The notes: generated from the letters alone by a model not told the origin. Positions 33,674-42,975 are shown, counted from the first letter of the stretch. The stretch: 64,000 nucleotides of DNA from JAQVIJ01 sp041287365 (GCA_041287365.1 JBEULL010000020.1:1-64000), one strand, 5' to 3'. Translations and numbers: made by a program.

Positions 33674-34648
33674 ATGCCTGATTTCAAGACCATCACCATC
33701 GTCAATTCACCATTTTATATGAAGCATGACACAGGGGCTGAACACCCCGAGTCTCCGGAACGCATGACCGCTGTTATGAACAGATTGTTGCGAAACGATC
33801 CTGAAGTCCGTATGGTGAAGCTGCCGGTGGAACTGCTGTCACCCCGTATCGCCGCAAGAGAGGACGTGGTTGCGCTGCACAAGGAAAATTACCTGATGCG
33901 TTTTGAAGAGGCCTGTCTGGCTGGAAAGGAATGGCTTGGACACTCCGACAACCGTATCTCCTATGATTCCTATGAGGCGGCCTTTCTCTCTGCAGGCGCA
34001 GGTCTAAGTGCCATAGATTTTTTGGAAGATGGTTCAAAAAATCCCATCTTTTGTTGCGTCAGACCTCCAGGCCACCATGCCGAGGCGGCCTTGGCCCTTG
34101 GCTTTTGTTTTTTGAACAATGTGGCCATAGCCGCCCGCTACTGGCAGCGCAGATATGGAAGAAAGAAGATATTTATTTTGGACTTCGACGCCCATCATGG
34201 CAATGGCATTCAGGAATTGTTTGACGAGGATCCCGATGTGTTTTATGTGAGCATACACGAACATCCAACCTTCAGTTTTCCAGGGACAGGCTGGGCCAAT
34301 GAAAATGGAACGGGGGCCGGCCAGGGCTTTACCCTCAATATCCCCTTGTCCCCTGGTGCCAAAGACGAAGCAGTATTGAAAGCCATGGAGGAACAAGTCA
34401 AACCAGCATTCGATGCCTTTCAGCCCGATGCTATGGTAGTGGCTGCTGGTTTTGATGGACATGCGCTGGATGATATGTCAGGTTTGGCATATTCTACTAA
34501 ATTATATGGTAAATTAGGAAGTTATCTCTCTGTATGGGCGGAAAACTGTGATAACAGATTGGTATCCATCCTGGAAGGCGGTTATCATCTGGAGGCCCTG
34601 GCTGCCGGTGTGGAGGCATATCTGATCGGGCTGGCCATAAGGGTGTGA
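33674..34648 (+). CDS. Histone-deacetylase-family (AcuC-like) protein deacetylase
   Basis: A zinc-dependent deacetylase of 324 residues from the ATG at 33674. The active-site strings RPPGHHAE (tandem histidines), LDFDAHHGNG (metal Asp and His) and GFDGHALDDMSGL, plus LEGGYH at the end, are those of the HDAC/AcuC/AphA superfamily. In this context removal of acetyl groups from lysines placed by the upstream GNAT protein is the likely role, but acetylpolyamine hydrolysis is a known alternative. A longer reading frame from 33593 overlaps the Pat-like gene and adds an unlikely Ser/Cys-rich leader. The ribosome binding site is weak, so coupling to the upstream gene (8 nt away) is likely. Confidence 0.87.
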   Translation: MPDFKTITIVNSPFYMKHDTGAEHPESPERMTAVMNRLLRNDPEVRMVKLPVELLSPRIAAREDVVALHKENYLMRFEEACLAGKEWLGHSDNRISYDSYEAAFLSAGAGLSAIDFLEDGSKNPIFCCVRPPGHHAEAALALGFCFLNNVAIAARYWQRRYGRKKIFILDFDAHHGNGIQELFDEDPDVFYVSIHEHPTFSFPGTGWANENGTGAGQGFTLNIPLSPGAKDEAVLKAMEEQVKPAFDAFQPDAMVVAAGFDGHALDDMSGLAYSTKLYGKLGSYLSVWAENCDNRLVSILEGGYHLEALAAGVEAYLIGLAIRV

Positions 34649-34734
34649 CCAACCCATCGCCGTGCCCTCAATAAAGAAGGCAGGGCCGTGTAAGGGCGGA
34701 GCAACCTCGACCAAGTCAACAATGAGGAGGCGCT

Positions 34735-35388
34735 ATGTTTGTAAGGGATTATATGACACGAAATCCGGTTACGGTGATGCCTGGTGTGGCCATTCCTGTG
34801 GTCAGGGGTCTGCTTAGTGACAAGGGTTTTCGGCATGTGCCTGTGGTGAATGAAGAGGGCAGGCTTTTGGGGGTGGTGACCGACAGGGATATTCGATCCG
34901 CCTATCCCTCTCTTCTGATACCTGAGACAGAGAGCAGGGTGCAGCTCGAACGCATGGCGCAAACGCCGGTAGAGGCTATCATGTCCAAAAATGTGGTTTC
35001 TCTCCATTGCAACGCTACACTGGACGATGCCCTTTTACTCATCGACAAAAAGAAGGTGGGCGCTGTGCCTGTGATCGATGAAAATGGACGGGTGATCGGT
35101 GTTTTTTCCATTCGAGACTTGATGAGGGCATACAGTCAGCTCTTTGGGTTGGCGGAAAAGGGCAGTGTGTTGATTGTCCTAAGAAACAGTGATCAGCCGG
35201 ACATCTTGAGTCGTATCCTTCAAGCCCTGGAATCTCATGGAATCGTCTGTACTCGAATTGTGAGACCCGTTGGTTCATTGTATATCTATCTTCGTGTTCA
35301 GACATTTAATCTGCGTGCAGTGCACACCCTGTTGAGGGAGGCTGGTTTTGAACCTGTTGTAGGAGCAGAAATAGGTCAGGAGGCGTAA
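34735..35388 (+). CDS. CBS-pair plus ACT domain protein (AcuB-like)
   Basis: A 217-residue cytoplasmic regulator. Two CBS motifs form a Bateman module (VRDYMTRNPVTVMPGV ... GVVTDRDIRSAY and VEAIMSKNVVSLHCNATLDDALLLIDKKKVGAVPVIDENGRVIGVFSIRDL), followed at about 140-210 by an ACT-like domain (GSVLIVLRNSDQPDILSRILQALESHGI). This is the domain order of Bacillus AcuB. CBS modules bind adenine nucleotides, so it could sense energy charge. A GAGGAGG ribosome binding site precedes the ATG. The stop is directly followed by the start of the synthetase gene at 35389. Confidence 0.88.
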   Translation: MFVRDYMTRNPVTVMPGVAIPVVRGLLSDKGFRHVPVVNEEGRLLGVVTDRDIRSAYPSLLIPETESRVQLERMAQTPVEAIMSKNVVSLHCNATLDDALLLIDKKKVGAVPVIDENGRVIGVFSIRDLMRAYSQLFGLAEKGSVLIVLRNSDQPDILSRILQALESHGIVCTRIVRPVGSLYIYLRVQTFNLRAVHTLLREAGFEPVVGAEIGQEA

Positions 35389-37479
35389 ATGCTGGATGCC
35401 CTTTTTTGTCCCAAATCCATTGCACTGGTAGGTGCTTCGAGCCATCCTGGTAAGCTCGGTTATGAGATACTCAACAATCTCATAAAAAGCGGCTATGCGA
35501 ACCCCATCTATCCCATAAACCCCAAGACTGAAAGTGTTCTAAGTCTGCCTTGCTTTCCGAACATTCAGGCTGTATCCGGCCCCATCGATCTCGCTATTAT
35601 AGCTATTCCAGCCCAGTGTGTAATTGATGTCCTGAAGGATTGTGGTGAATGTGGCGTGAAGGCAGCCATAGTGATATCCGCCGGTTTTCGAGAGACAGGG
35701 CATGAAGGCCTGATGGCTGAAATGGAGATGGCACGGATTGCCGAGAGATATGGAATGGTTGTTGTTGGGCCTAATTGCCTTGGAGTGATGGACACCGCAA
35801 CGCCCATGAATGCCTCGTTTGCCGCGGATATGGCCTTGTCTGGCAGCATAGCCTTCATGTCACAGTCAGGGGCTGTATGCACAGCTGTATTGGACACATC
35901 TTTAGATATGGGGCTTGGATTTTCCAAATTTGTAAGCCTGGGTAACAAGGCCCACTTAAATGAGCTGCATTTTCTGGAGGCATGGAAGACTGACGAGCAG
36001 TCCAATGTAATCATGGCCTATTTGGAAGGTATTTCTGATGGCAGAAAGTTTGTGAATGCAGCGCGAGTGGTTACCAAACACAAACCCCTGGTAGCCATCA
36101 AGGCGGGTGTCACAAATGCGGGATCAAAGGCGGTCAGTTCCCATACCGGTACACTGGCTGGCAGTGAAAAGGCGTATCACGCTGCATTTATGCAGTCAGG
36201 TGTTATACGTGTAGGATCCATCGAGGAATTGTTGGATATATCCAGGTTGTTTGCCCTGCAACCCCTGCCCAAAACCGATGATATGGCCGTTCTCACCAAT
36301 GCAGGGGGCCCTGGTATTCTGGCTACCGATGCTATGGAGCGCTCAGGTCTGCGTTTGGCATCTCTATCAAAAAGGACCATGGATACCCTTGCAGTTCAAC
36401 TTCCGCCGGCAGCCAGTGTGTTAAATCCTGTGGATATCCTTGGAGACGCCAGGGCCGATCGTTATCGATTGGCCCTTCAGGCCTTGTTGGAAGACGAGAA
36501 TGTTTCCGCTGTGTTGGTAATTTTGACGCCACAGATCATGACCGAAATCGAAGAGACCGCCAGAATAGTGGTCGAACTGAGTAACGTCTCATCCAAGGCC
36601 GTAGTGGCCTGTTTTATGGGCGAAAAACGTGTAAAACATGGAATAAGCCTACTTTCAGCAGGTGGTGTGCCCAATTATCCTTCACCTGATCGAGCGGTGC
36701 GAGGCCTTAAGGCCATGTGTATATATCGTGACTGGCAGACCAAACCCCTTCCCGTGTTCCCATCCTTTGAGTTGGATAGAGGCAGGCTGCGGGCCATCTT
36801 CGATACTGCCAAACGAGAAAACAGACTTGAAATGGGGGAGACAGAGGCAAGGGCTGTTTTAGAGGCATGTGCCATTCCTGTTCCTGCCTCCAAGCTCTGT
36901 GCATCTGCAGAGGAAGCCGTGGATTTTGCGGAGTCCATCGGATACCCGGTGGTTTTGAAGATCGCCTCTCCTGACATTCTGCACAAGACAGATATCGGTG
37001 GTGTGCGCATGAATCTTCTCTCAGCCTCGGCGGTCAGGGACGCCTTTGAACTCATCACTCTGCGTGCCGCCCGCACATTTCCCGAAGCGGAGATATGGGG
37101 CTGTCTGGTGCAAAAGCAGATCATGGGGGATGTGGAGGTGATTGTTGGAATGCACCGGGATCCCCAATTCGGGCCGCTGGTGATGTTTGGGCTTGGCGGA
37201 ATCTATGTGGAGACATTGAAAGATGTTTCGTTTCGGCTGGCGCCTTTTTCTCGAGAAGAGGCCAAGGAGATGATCTCTGAGGTGCGTTCCGCCGGCATCC
37301 TTTATGGCGTAAGAGGTCGTAAGCGAAAGGATATAGAGGCAGTGGTGGAGGTGTTGTTGAAGGTTTCTTATCTGGTTACTGAATTTCCTGAGATTGTGGA
37401 GCTGGATATCAATCCACTTATGGTATTCGATGATGGCCGTGGTGTCATGGCCTTGGATATGCGTCTGGTAATTTCTTGA
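35389..37479 (+). CDS. ADP-forming acetate/acyl-CoA synthetase (fused alpha-beta)
   Basis: A 696-residue enzyme converting acyl-CoA, ADP and phosphate to acid, CoA and ATP. The CoA-binding domain (SIALVGASSHPGKLGYEIL ... VVGPNCLGVMDT) is followed by the ligase domain, the catalytic phosphohistidine loop AVSSHTGTLAGS with His252, and a C-terminal ATP-grasp beta part (VLKIASPDILHKTDIGGVRM ... ELDINPLMV). Unlike the Pat-like protein upstream, the His loop is intact, so this should be the active synthetase of the locus. It would give ATP by substrate-level phosphorylation, and together with IorAB could handle aryl-acetyl-CoA. Confidence 0.9.
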   Translation: MLDALFCPKSIALVGASSHPGKLGYEILNNLIKSGYANPIYPINPKTESVLSLPCFPNIQAVSGPIDLAIIAIPAQCVIDVLKDCGECGVKAAIVISAGFRETGHEGLMAEMEMARIAERYGMVVVGPNCLGVMDTATPMNASFAADMALSGSIAFMSQSGAVCTAVLDTSLDMGLGFSKFVSLGNKAHLNELHFLEAWKTDEQSNVIMAYLEGISDGRKFVNAARVVTKHKPLVAIKAGVTNAGSKAVSSHTGTLAGSEKAYHAAFMQSGVIRVGSIEELLDISRLFALQPLPKTDDMAVLTNAGGPGILATDAMERSGLRLASLSKRTMDTLAVQLPPAASVLNPVDILGDARADRYRLALQALLEDENVSAVLVILTPQIMTEIEETARIVVELSNVSSKAVVACFMGEKRVKHGISLLSAGGVPNYPSPDRAVRGLKAMCIYRDWQTKPLPVFPSFELDRGRLRAIFDTAKRENRLEMGETEARAVLEACAIPVPASKLCASAEEAVDFAESIGYPVVLKIASPDILHKTDIGGVRMNLLSASAVRDAFELITLRAARTFPEAEIWGCLVQKQIMGDVEVIVGMHRDPQFGPLVMFGLGGIYVETLKDVSFRLAPFSREEAKEMISEVRSAGILYGVRGRKRKDIEAVVEVLLKVSYLVTEFPEIVELDINPLMVFDDGRGVMALDMRLVIS

Positions 37480-37554
37480 TTCCGCATCTTGGGATATGGA
37501 AGATCTGAGATTTGGATGCATTTATGAGATTGCACAGCATTGACTGGAGGTAAT

Positions 37555-38619
37555 ATGGCAAAGACCCTTTATGTGACATCCACACAGAATTTTTCCGGCA
37601 AAAGCGCCCTGTGTATCGGTTTATTTAGACATTTTCAAGCGATGGGATTGAAAATGGGTTATATGAAGCCGTTCAGCGCCACTGCCAAGGTTGTGGATGG
37701 CTATTTGGTGGATGAGGATACGGTTTTTCTCAAAAATACATTTGGAATACAGGATCCGCTGAATATGATGTCACCTGTAATCCTCAGTATTCCGCTTTTG
37801 CAGGATGCCCTGAAAAAGGTCGAGAATCCCCAATCATCGGTGCTAAAGACCTTTGATACTCTGTGCAGGGATAAAGATGTTATGGTGGTGGAGGGCGGTG
37901 CCAATCTGCGGGAGGGCTGGGTGTTCAATCTATCACCGTGTCAGGTTGCGCCGTTGTTTGACTCAAGGGTCTTGGTTGTGACTCCGTTTGATTCTGAACT
38001 CCAGTGTGTGGACGATCTGATTACGGCCCGAGTGCGATTCGGCGACCGGCTTCTGGGGGTTGTAATTAATAGGGTGCCTAAACACAGAGTCGCATGGGTC
38101 AACGACTTCGTAATGCCCTTTTTTGAGAATGAAGGGCTTGCAGTGCTGGCGGTTCTGCCCAAGGAAAAGACCCTGCTTTCTATAAGTGTCAGAGACCTGG
38201 TGAATGGTCTGGGGGGTGAGGTGCTTTGTGCCAGGGACAAGCAGGAGGAACTTGTGGAAAATCTGCTGGTCGGGGCCATGAGTGTGGACAATGCCTTGAA
38301 ATACTTCCGTCGCAAGCCCAATAAGGCCATAATCACAGGTGGCGACCGGCCGGATATACAGCTTGCAGCCCTTGAGACATCCACCAAGTGCATCATATTG
38401 ACCGGCAATATTCGTCCAAGCCCTTTGATCCTTGGAAAGGCCGAGGATGCCGGAGTGCCCATTATTCTCACACAACACGACACCATGACGGCCGTGGAGA
38501 TCATCGAGGGCTTTTTCGGCAAGACCCGTTTTCATCAGCAACAAAAGATACAGAGATTCGAGGCGTTGATGCAGGAACACATGGATTTTAAACGGCTGAA
38601 TGCCTTGATGCAGATTTGA
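37555..38619 (+). CDS. P-loop (BioD-like) plus DRTGG protein, phosphotransacetylase N-terminal-domain-like
   Basis: A 354-residue protein. The N-terminal AAA/BioD-like P-loop domain opens TLYVTSTQNFSGKSALCIGL and includes DVMVVEGGANLREGW. A DRTGG-like domain follows at about residues 205-320 (NKAIITGGDRPDIQLAALETSTKCIILTGNIRPSPLIL). The same pair forms the regulatory N-terminus of long phosphotransacetylases (Pta), but the catalytic phosphate acetyltransferase domain is absent. It may be a regulator of acetyl-CoA/acetyl-phosphate metabolism. GGAGG 4 nt upstream supports ATG at 37555 rather than 37540. It ends the acetylation cluster and converges on the carbonic anhydrase gene. Confidence 0.78.
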   Translation: MAKTLYVTSTQNFSGKSALCIGLFRHFQAMGLKMGYMKPFSATAKVVDGYLVDEDTVFLKNTFGIQDPLNMMSPVILSIPLLQDALKKVENPQSSVLKTFDTLCRDKDVMVVEGGANLREGWVFNLSPCQVAPLFDSRVLVVTPFDSELQCVDDLITARVRFGDRLLGVVINRVPKHRVAWVNDFVMPFFENEGLAVLAVLPKEKTLLSISVRDLVNGLGGEVLCARDKQEELVENLLVGAMSVDNALKYFRRKPNKAIITGGDRPDIQLAALETSTKCIILTGNIRPSPLILGKAEDAGVPIILTQHDTMTAVEIIEGFFGKTRFHQQQKIQRFEALMQEHMDFKRLNALMQI

Positions 38620-38643
38620 TGAGGTAAAGAGAGGAAAGAGGCG

Positions 38644-39294
38644 CTAATTCGCTGCTGATAAAATGGCGTCGGCAGCGGCGATATCGTCTATATGTATCAC
38701 CTCTTCGATCAGGCCGCTTTCCAGGGTATATATCCAGCCATGGATATTCAGACGCTGTCCTTTTTGCCAGGCGGAACGAATGGATGCTATCTGGGCAAGC
38801 TGTTTTGTCTGTTCGAGGACATTTAATCTCACCAGGGCGTTTACCTGTTCGTGAAAAGGCAATCCCTTCAGGCTGTCCCTGTGTCTGATGAAGAGTGTCT
38901 GAATGGGTCTTACCCAATGGGCCACGAGTTCCGGGGCGTCATTTCGAATCGCTGCCTTGACACCTCCGCAATCAGAATGCCCCACAACCAGTATGTGCTG
39001 CACCCTCAATACGGTTATGGCAAATTCTATCACCGACAGGCAGTTCATGTCTGCTGCCTGTATCTGATTGGCGATGTTTCTGTGCACGAAGACCTCGCCT
39101 GGCTGCATGCCTATGAGCTGATTGGCTGGAACGCGTGCATCCGAACAACCTATCCAGAGAAGTGAAGGTGCATGGATTTGTGATAATTTTTCAAAGAAAT
39201 TCGAGTCGTTTTTCTGAATTTCCGCTGCCCATAGGCGGTTGTTGAGCAATGCCTTTTCTGTCAGGTCAAAGGGGGTATCAACAGGTTGCGTCAT
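38644..39294 (-). CDS. Beta-class carbonic anhydrase
   Basis: A 216-residue zinc enzyme hydrating CO2 to bicarbonate. The zinc ligands and catalytic dyad are visible: WIGCSDARVPANQL (Cys and the Asp-Arg pair) and VVGHSDCGGVKAA (His and Cys), with the conserved GEVFVHRNIAN between. The size and pattern match the Can-type beta enzymes, including the C-terminal LNIHGWIYTLESGLIEE. Its stop is 5 nt from the Nudix gene upstream, so the two may be co-transcribed. In an anaerobe it could supply bicarbonate for carboxylations. Confidence 0.94.
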   Translation of the reverse strand: MTQPVDTPFDLTEKALLNNRLWAAEIQKNDSNFFEKLSQIHAPSLLWIGCSDARVPANQLIGMQPGEVFVHRNIANQIQAADMNCLSVIEFAITVLRVQHILVVGHSDCGGVKAAIRNDAPELVAHWVRPIQTLFIRHRDSLKGLPFHEQVNALVRLNVLEQTKQLAQIASIRSAWQKGQRLNIHGWIYTLESGLIEEVIHIDDIAAADAILSAAN

Positions 39295-39299
39295 GGTTT

Positions 39300-39761
39300 T
39301 TAGTCCCTTGCCGGTATTATTATAGGGCTTGATACGCCCTGTGTTACGGCTGTCTCTTCGATAATTTTCAGGGTGTTTTTTTCAAACGGTAGCGCATGTA
39401 AGTCCTGAATGGCCAGCCAGCGCGCCTCCAGTGCATCATCCCTGGGGGATGGCTGGCCTTGAAGATATTGTGCCAGAATATAGATAATAGCGTAGTGAAA
39501 TCGCACAACACCGTCTTCGTCGTGATAAATGGCATCCACAGCCGTCAAGAACCGCAGGGGCTGTACCAAAACCCCTGTCTCTTCCAGGGTTTCTCGTATG
39601 GCTGCATCAAACAGCGTCTCACCCAGCTTTACACTTCCACCAGGCAATGCCCAGGTGTTTTCAGCAGGGGGATTTCTGCGTTTTACAGCCAGAATCTCCT
39701 TTTCGTTCAATACGACCGTGGAGACGGCCAGGTGTGGAATGGTGGGGTATTCTCTTGTCAT
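39300..39761 (-). CDS. Nudix hydrolase
   Basis: About 153 residues. The Nudix box reads GGSVKLGETLFDAAIRETLEETG, which is broken here as G at its head, REtLEET at the catalytic helix; it satisfies GX5EX7REUXEEXGU. The opening HLAVSTVVLNEKEILAVKRRNPPAENTWALPGG is of the ADP-ribose pyrophosphatase / MutT-like type. The substrate is uncertain. ATG at 39761 is used; TTG at 39770 overlaps the upstream stop (TTGA) and is an alternative. Confidence 0.88.
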   Translation of the reverse strand: MTREYPTIPHLAVSTVVLNEKEILAVKRRNPPAENTWALPGGSVKLGETLFDAAIRETLEETGVLVQPLRFLTAVDAIYHDEDGVVRFHYAIIYILAQYLQGQPSPRDDALEARWLAIQDLHALPFEKNTLKIIEETAVTQGVSSPIIIPARD

Positions 39762-39766
39762 TAAAA

Positions 39767-40555
39767 TCAAAAACGATAAGTCAGTCCAGCCAATAGAGTA
39801 TAGTCGGTCTCTACATCGTTTAAGCCGAATTTTACACCTGCGTCCAGGTCCAAGTCTTCATTTACTGAATATACCACACCGCCCAGTAAAAAGGCAGGGT
39901 CTGTATTTGATTCTCTATCTGTATTGGTCTCTATGCCGGTATTGGCCACCAGTTTCAGGTGCTCCACCACCTCCCATTCACCTGCTATGGAAGCGTGCCA
40001 GATATCCTTGCGTTCGTCAAGGCAGTTTTCATTGCGTTTGTAACCCAGATTCATATGAAGAGTAAACGGCTTCAGCTCCTGTGTGCCTATAAGAAACATA
40101 CTGTAACCCACCTTTCCTGCTCCAAGCCCCTTGTCTTCGTCGCCTGTGGGCAAAATAATGCCTGGTTTGATGGCCAGGCTTGTGCCATCGTGTTCCCAAA
40201 AACGCCATTTTGCCTCAAAGGTGACATCACTGAAGCCGTTTTCTTTGGCCACAGTCAGGCCGTCTTCTTCTCCCTTGAGCCATTGATATGGCGTTGTCAG
40301 CACAAGGTCGATGTCATCGGTGATGCCATACGACAGGCTAGCGCCAAGCTGCCATTCCTTTTCTTTTACTGAAATCCCCTGAATGTGTTCCTTGTCGTAA
40401 TTGTATTCGCCACTGACCTCCAATTCCGTTTTCCCTTTGCCCTGTACACCTGTGTCATCGGTGATGAGGGGATGCATGGCAAGGGCTGTGGTTGCCTGAC
40501 AGGTTAAGAGCAACGAAGTCAATAAAAGTCCCTTTGTTGTGTTTGAAAAATACAT
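39767..40555 (-). CDS. Outer-membrane beta-barrel-like protein (MetA-pathway-of-phenol-degradation family type)
   Basis: A 262-residue exported protein. The signal peptide GLLLTSLLLTCQATTALA is followed by HPLITDDTGVQGKGKTELEVSGEY and then alternating beta-strand patterns (WQLGASLSYGITDDIDLVLTTPYQW, GFSDVTFEAKWRFWE, GIILPTGDEDKGLG) ending in LLAGLTYRF with a C-terminal aromatic residue as in outer-membrane barrels. This resembles the PF13557-type transporter/barrel family. Cargo is unknown. GGGAGG is well placed before the ATG at 40555; the longer in-frame extension upstream crosses a repeat-like region and is not used. Confidence 0.75.
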   Translation of the reverse strand: MYFSNTTKGLLLTSLLLTCQATTALAMHPLITDDTGVQGKGKTELEVSGEYNYDKEHIQGISVKEKEWQLGASLSYGITDDIDLVLTTPYQWLKGEEDGLTVAKENGFSDVTFEAKWRFWEHDGTSLAIKPGIILPTGDEDKGLGAGKVGYSMFLIGTQELKPFTLHMNLGYKRNENCLDERKDIWHASIAGEWEVVEHLKLVANTGIETNTDRESNTDPAFLLGGVVYSVNEDLDLDAGVKFGLNDVETDYTLLAGLTYRF

Positions 40556-40657
40556 TTTTATTCCTCCCGTATGTTTTTTATTTGAAAATGTAACATAATT
40601 GAGTATGTAATCCAAGAGATGGCATCGAGCATTCTCTGCTTTATTTCTGCATCGCTT

Positions 40658-40675
40658 CGCTCGCAATGACGAGCG
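40658..40675. repeat. Small hairpin of dispersed-repeat type
   Basis: CGCTCG (40658-40663) pairs with CGAGCG (40670-40675) around CAATGA, in a context CTTCGCTCGCAATGACG that resembles a dispersed intergenic repeat I recall from other bacterial genomes. It lies between feoB and the barrel-like gene; no other gene is seen in 40556-40715. Confidence 0.4.
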
Positions 40676-40715
40676 GAAGGGCTTCCCCGCTTTTAACATG
40701 GCTTCTCCATACTTT

Positions 40716-42878
40716 TTAATAAAATCGGTAAATTGCCCCTCCAACTTTTTGAATGATGAATGCTACGACCCAGGCCAGGACCATAAGATAGCCTACTGCA
40801 AAGCCTGCCCAGCCAAACGAACCTGTTTCACGCCAGATGGTGACGACTGTTACCATACATGGCACATAGATGAGGACGAATGCCATGAAGGCCAGGGCTG
40901 TGACCGGCGTCATGCCGCTTTTTTGAAGGGCGTTTTGGAGTCCTGCCGTGTCCTCTTCGTCAGTACCTTTTGCCTGATAGAGCACGCCCATGGTGCTCAC
41001 CACCACCTCTTTGGCCACAAAGCCGGTAAGCAGTGCCACGCCAAGTTTCCAATCAAAATCAAGCGGTCTGATTATGGGCTCGATTACTTGTCCGATCCTG
41101 CCTATGTAGCTGGCCTGAAGGCGCTCTGCCTGTTCTTTTTGTTCGAGTTCGCTTATCCTTGCCTTCAGTTCTTCGTTGGCAGGTGTCTGGGCATCTATCT
41201 GTTGTTGGATAGCGACTTTTGCCGCCTCATAATCCATGCTGAGCGGCACATCCTTGGGATATGCCCCCAAAAACCATATAATTACGGAAAACACCAAAAC
41301 TACGCCTCCCATCTTTTGAAGGTATACCTTGGCCTTGTCCCAGGCGTGTATGAGCAGGCCCTTGACCGTGGGCATTCGGTAAGGCGGGAGTTCCATGACA
41401 AATGGTGTGGCCTCGCCTCTGAAAATGGTTTTACTGAATATCCTGCCCATGAGTACTGCCATGCCCACACCCAAAAGATATATGCCGAATATGACATTTC
41501 CTGCATGCTTGGGAAAGAATGTCCCTGCGATCAAGACATATACTGGAAGCCGGGCGGAACAGCTCATGAGGGGGTTGAGCAGGATGGTAAGGATGCGGTC
41601 ACGCCGACTCTCTAATGTCCTAGCTGCCATGATGGCCGAGACATTGCAGCCAAAGCCCATAACGAACGGAATGAAGGACTTACCATGCAGACCAAGCAGG
41701 TGCATCACCCTGTCCATGATAAAAGCGGCCCTTGCCATGTAGCCGGTGTCTTCCAGCAGGCTTATGCCCATGAACAAAATAATGATGTTGGGAAGGAACA
41801 CCATGACTCCGCCTACGCCGTTTATTATTCCATCCGAGAGCAAATCCTTCAGGAATCCATTCGGAAGAAGATGTTTCGTGATGTCGGCAAGAAAGGCGAC
41901 ACCGGTTTCGATCCATGATTTGGGATATTCTCCAAGAATAAAGGTGGATTGAAACAGGAGATACATGAAGAATAGAAGGATGGGGAGACCCAGGAGCCTG
42001 TTGGTGAGTATCTTGTCGATCTCATAGCTCATGTCTCTTTTGGCCACTGCGGCCAGCCTGACGGTTTCCTTGAGCGCACCTGAAATGAAGCCGTATCTGG
42101 CCTCCGTGATGATCACATCCGCTTCATCTTCGAAGAGTTCTTTGATGTGGTCGCGGGATTTCTCCACCTGTTTCAGGACGGTTTCAGCTCCCGAATGAGA
42201 AGACAGTTCTTTCATTACCAGCGGGTCGTTCTCCAGCAGTTTTATGGCGCTCCATCTTGGGTAGTATCTCGCTGCGAATTCAGGCGTTTTTTCCTTCAGC
42301 AGTCTCTTGATGGTCTGAATTTCCTCTTCTACTTCAGGACCGTAACTGACATGAATGTGACGGGAAACGGAATCTCTTCCATCCACAACCTCTTTTGCCT
42401 TGTCCAGCAATTCCTCGATGCCGGTGCCTTTGGTGCCGATGGTTTGAACGATGGGTACTCCAAGAAGCTTGGCGAGTTGCTCATAATCTATGAGCAGCCC
42501 TTTGTCCTTGGCCATGTCCACCATGTTCATTGCAAATACCAGTCGAATATTGAGTTCTATGAGCTGACAGGCCAGATAGAGATTGCGCTCCAGGTTGGAG
42601 GCATCCAATACGACTACCACCACATCCGGCCGTTCTTTCAGAATGAAGTCCCGTGATATCACCTCTTCCATGGAGTAGGCCGTGAGGGAATATATGCCCG
42701 GCAGATCCACTACCGTGAATTGTGTTCCCTTGTGTTCTCTTACCCCTTCTTTTTTCTCCACTGTGACACCGGCCCAGTTTCCTACCTTTTGTCTGGCGCC
42801 TGTGAGCTGATTGAATATGGTGGTTTTGCCTGCATTGGGGTTTCCGGCAAGGGCCATTGTGATATGTTTTGAATCCAT
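40716..42878 (-). CDS. feoB: Ferrous iron transporter FeoB
   Basis: A 720-residue inner-membrane Fe2+ transporter. The N-terminal G-protein domain has G1 GNPNAGKTT, G3 DLPGIYSL and G4 NMVD; a helical GDI-like region follows; the membrane part has the two Gate segments around ILLNPLMSCSARLPVYVLIAG and ALAFMAFVLIYVPCMVTV. An insertion with the coiled-coil segment AKVAIQQQIDAQTPANEELKARISELEQKEQ (about residues 545-585) lies before the last membrane helices. It follows feoA after 97 nt and is presumably iron-repressed through the DtxR-type operator upstream of the cluster. Confidence 0.95.
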   Translation of the reverse strand: MDSKHITMALAGNPNAGKTTIFNQLTGARQKVGNWAGVTVEKKEGVREHKGTQFTVVDLPGIYSLTAYSMEEVISRDFILKERPDVVVVVLDASNLERNLYLACQLIELNIRLVFAMNMVDMAKDKGLLIDYEQLAKLLGVPIVQTIGTKGTGIEELLDKAKEVVDGRDSVSRHIHVSYGPEVEEEIQTIKRLLKEKTPEFAARYYPRWSAIKLLENDPLVMKELSSHSGAETVLKQVEKSRDHIKELFEDEADVIITEARYGFISGALKETVRLAAVAKRDMSYEIDKILTNRLLGLPILLFFMYLLFQSTFILGEYPKSWIETGVAFLADITKHLLPNGFLKDLLSDGIINGVGGVMVFLPNIIILFMGISLLEDTGYMARAAFIMDRVMHLLGLHGKSFIPFVMGFGCNVSAIMAARTLESRRDRILTILLNPLMSCSARLPVYVLIAGTFFPKHAGNVIFGIYLLGVGMAVLMGRIFSKTIFRGEATPFVMELPPYRMPTVKGLLIHAWDKAKVYLQKMGGVVLVFSVIIWFLGAYPKDVPLSMDYEAAKVAIQQQIDAQTPANEELKARISELEQKEQAERLQASYIGRIGQVIEPIIRPLDFDWKLGVALLTGFVAKEVVVSTMGVLYQAKGTDEEDTAGLQNALQKSGMTPVTALAFMAFVLIYVPCMVTVVTIWRETGSFGWAGFAVGYLMVLAWVVAFIIQKVGGAIYRFY

Positions 42879-42975
42879 TCACTCTCCTCCCGATCAATTA
42901 AACAGTTTTTGAGGTTATCCAAATTGTTTTTTGCTTAACAAAGTTATGTAACAAAAAAAATAAGTTGGTCATACC

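Noticed and set aside
40698..41615. 305-codon plus-strand open frame antisense to feoB
   Set aside because: Entirely opposite a well-conserved feoB; cysteine- and histidine-rich composition is a by-product of the antisense frame.
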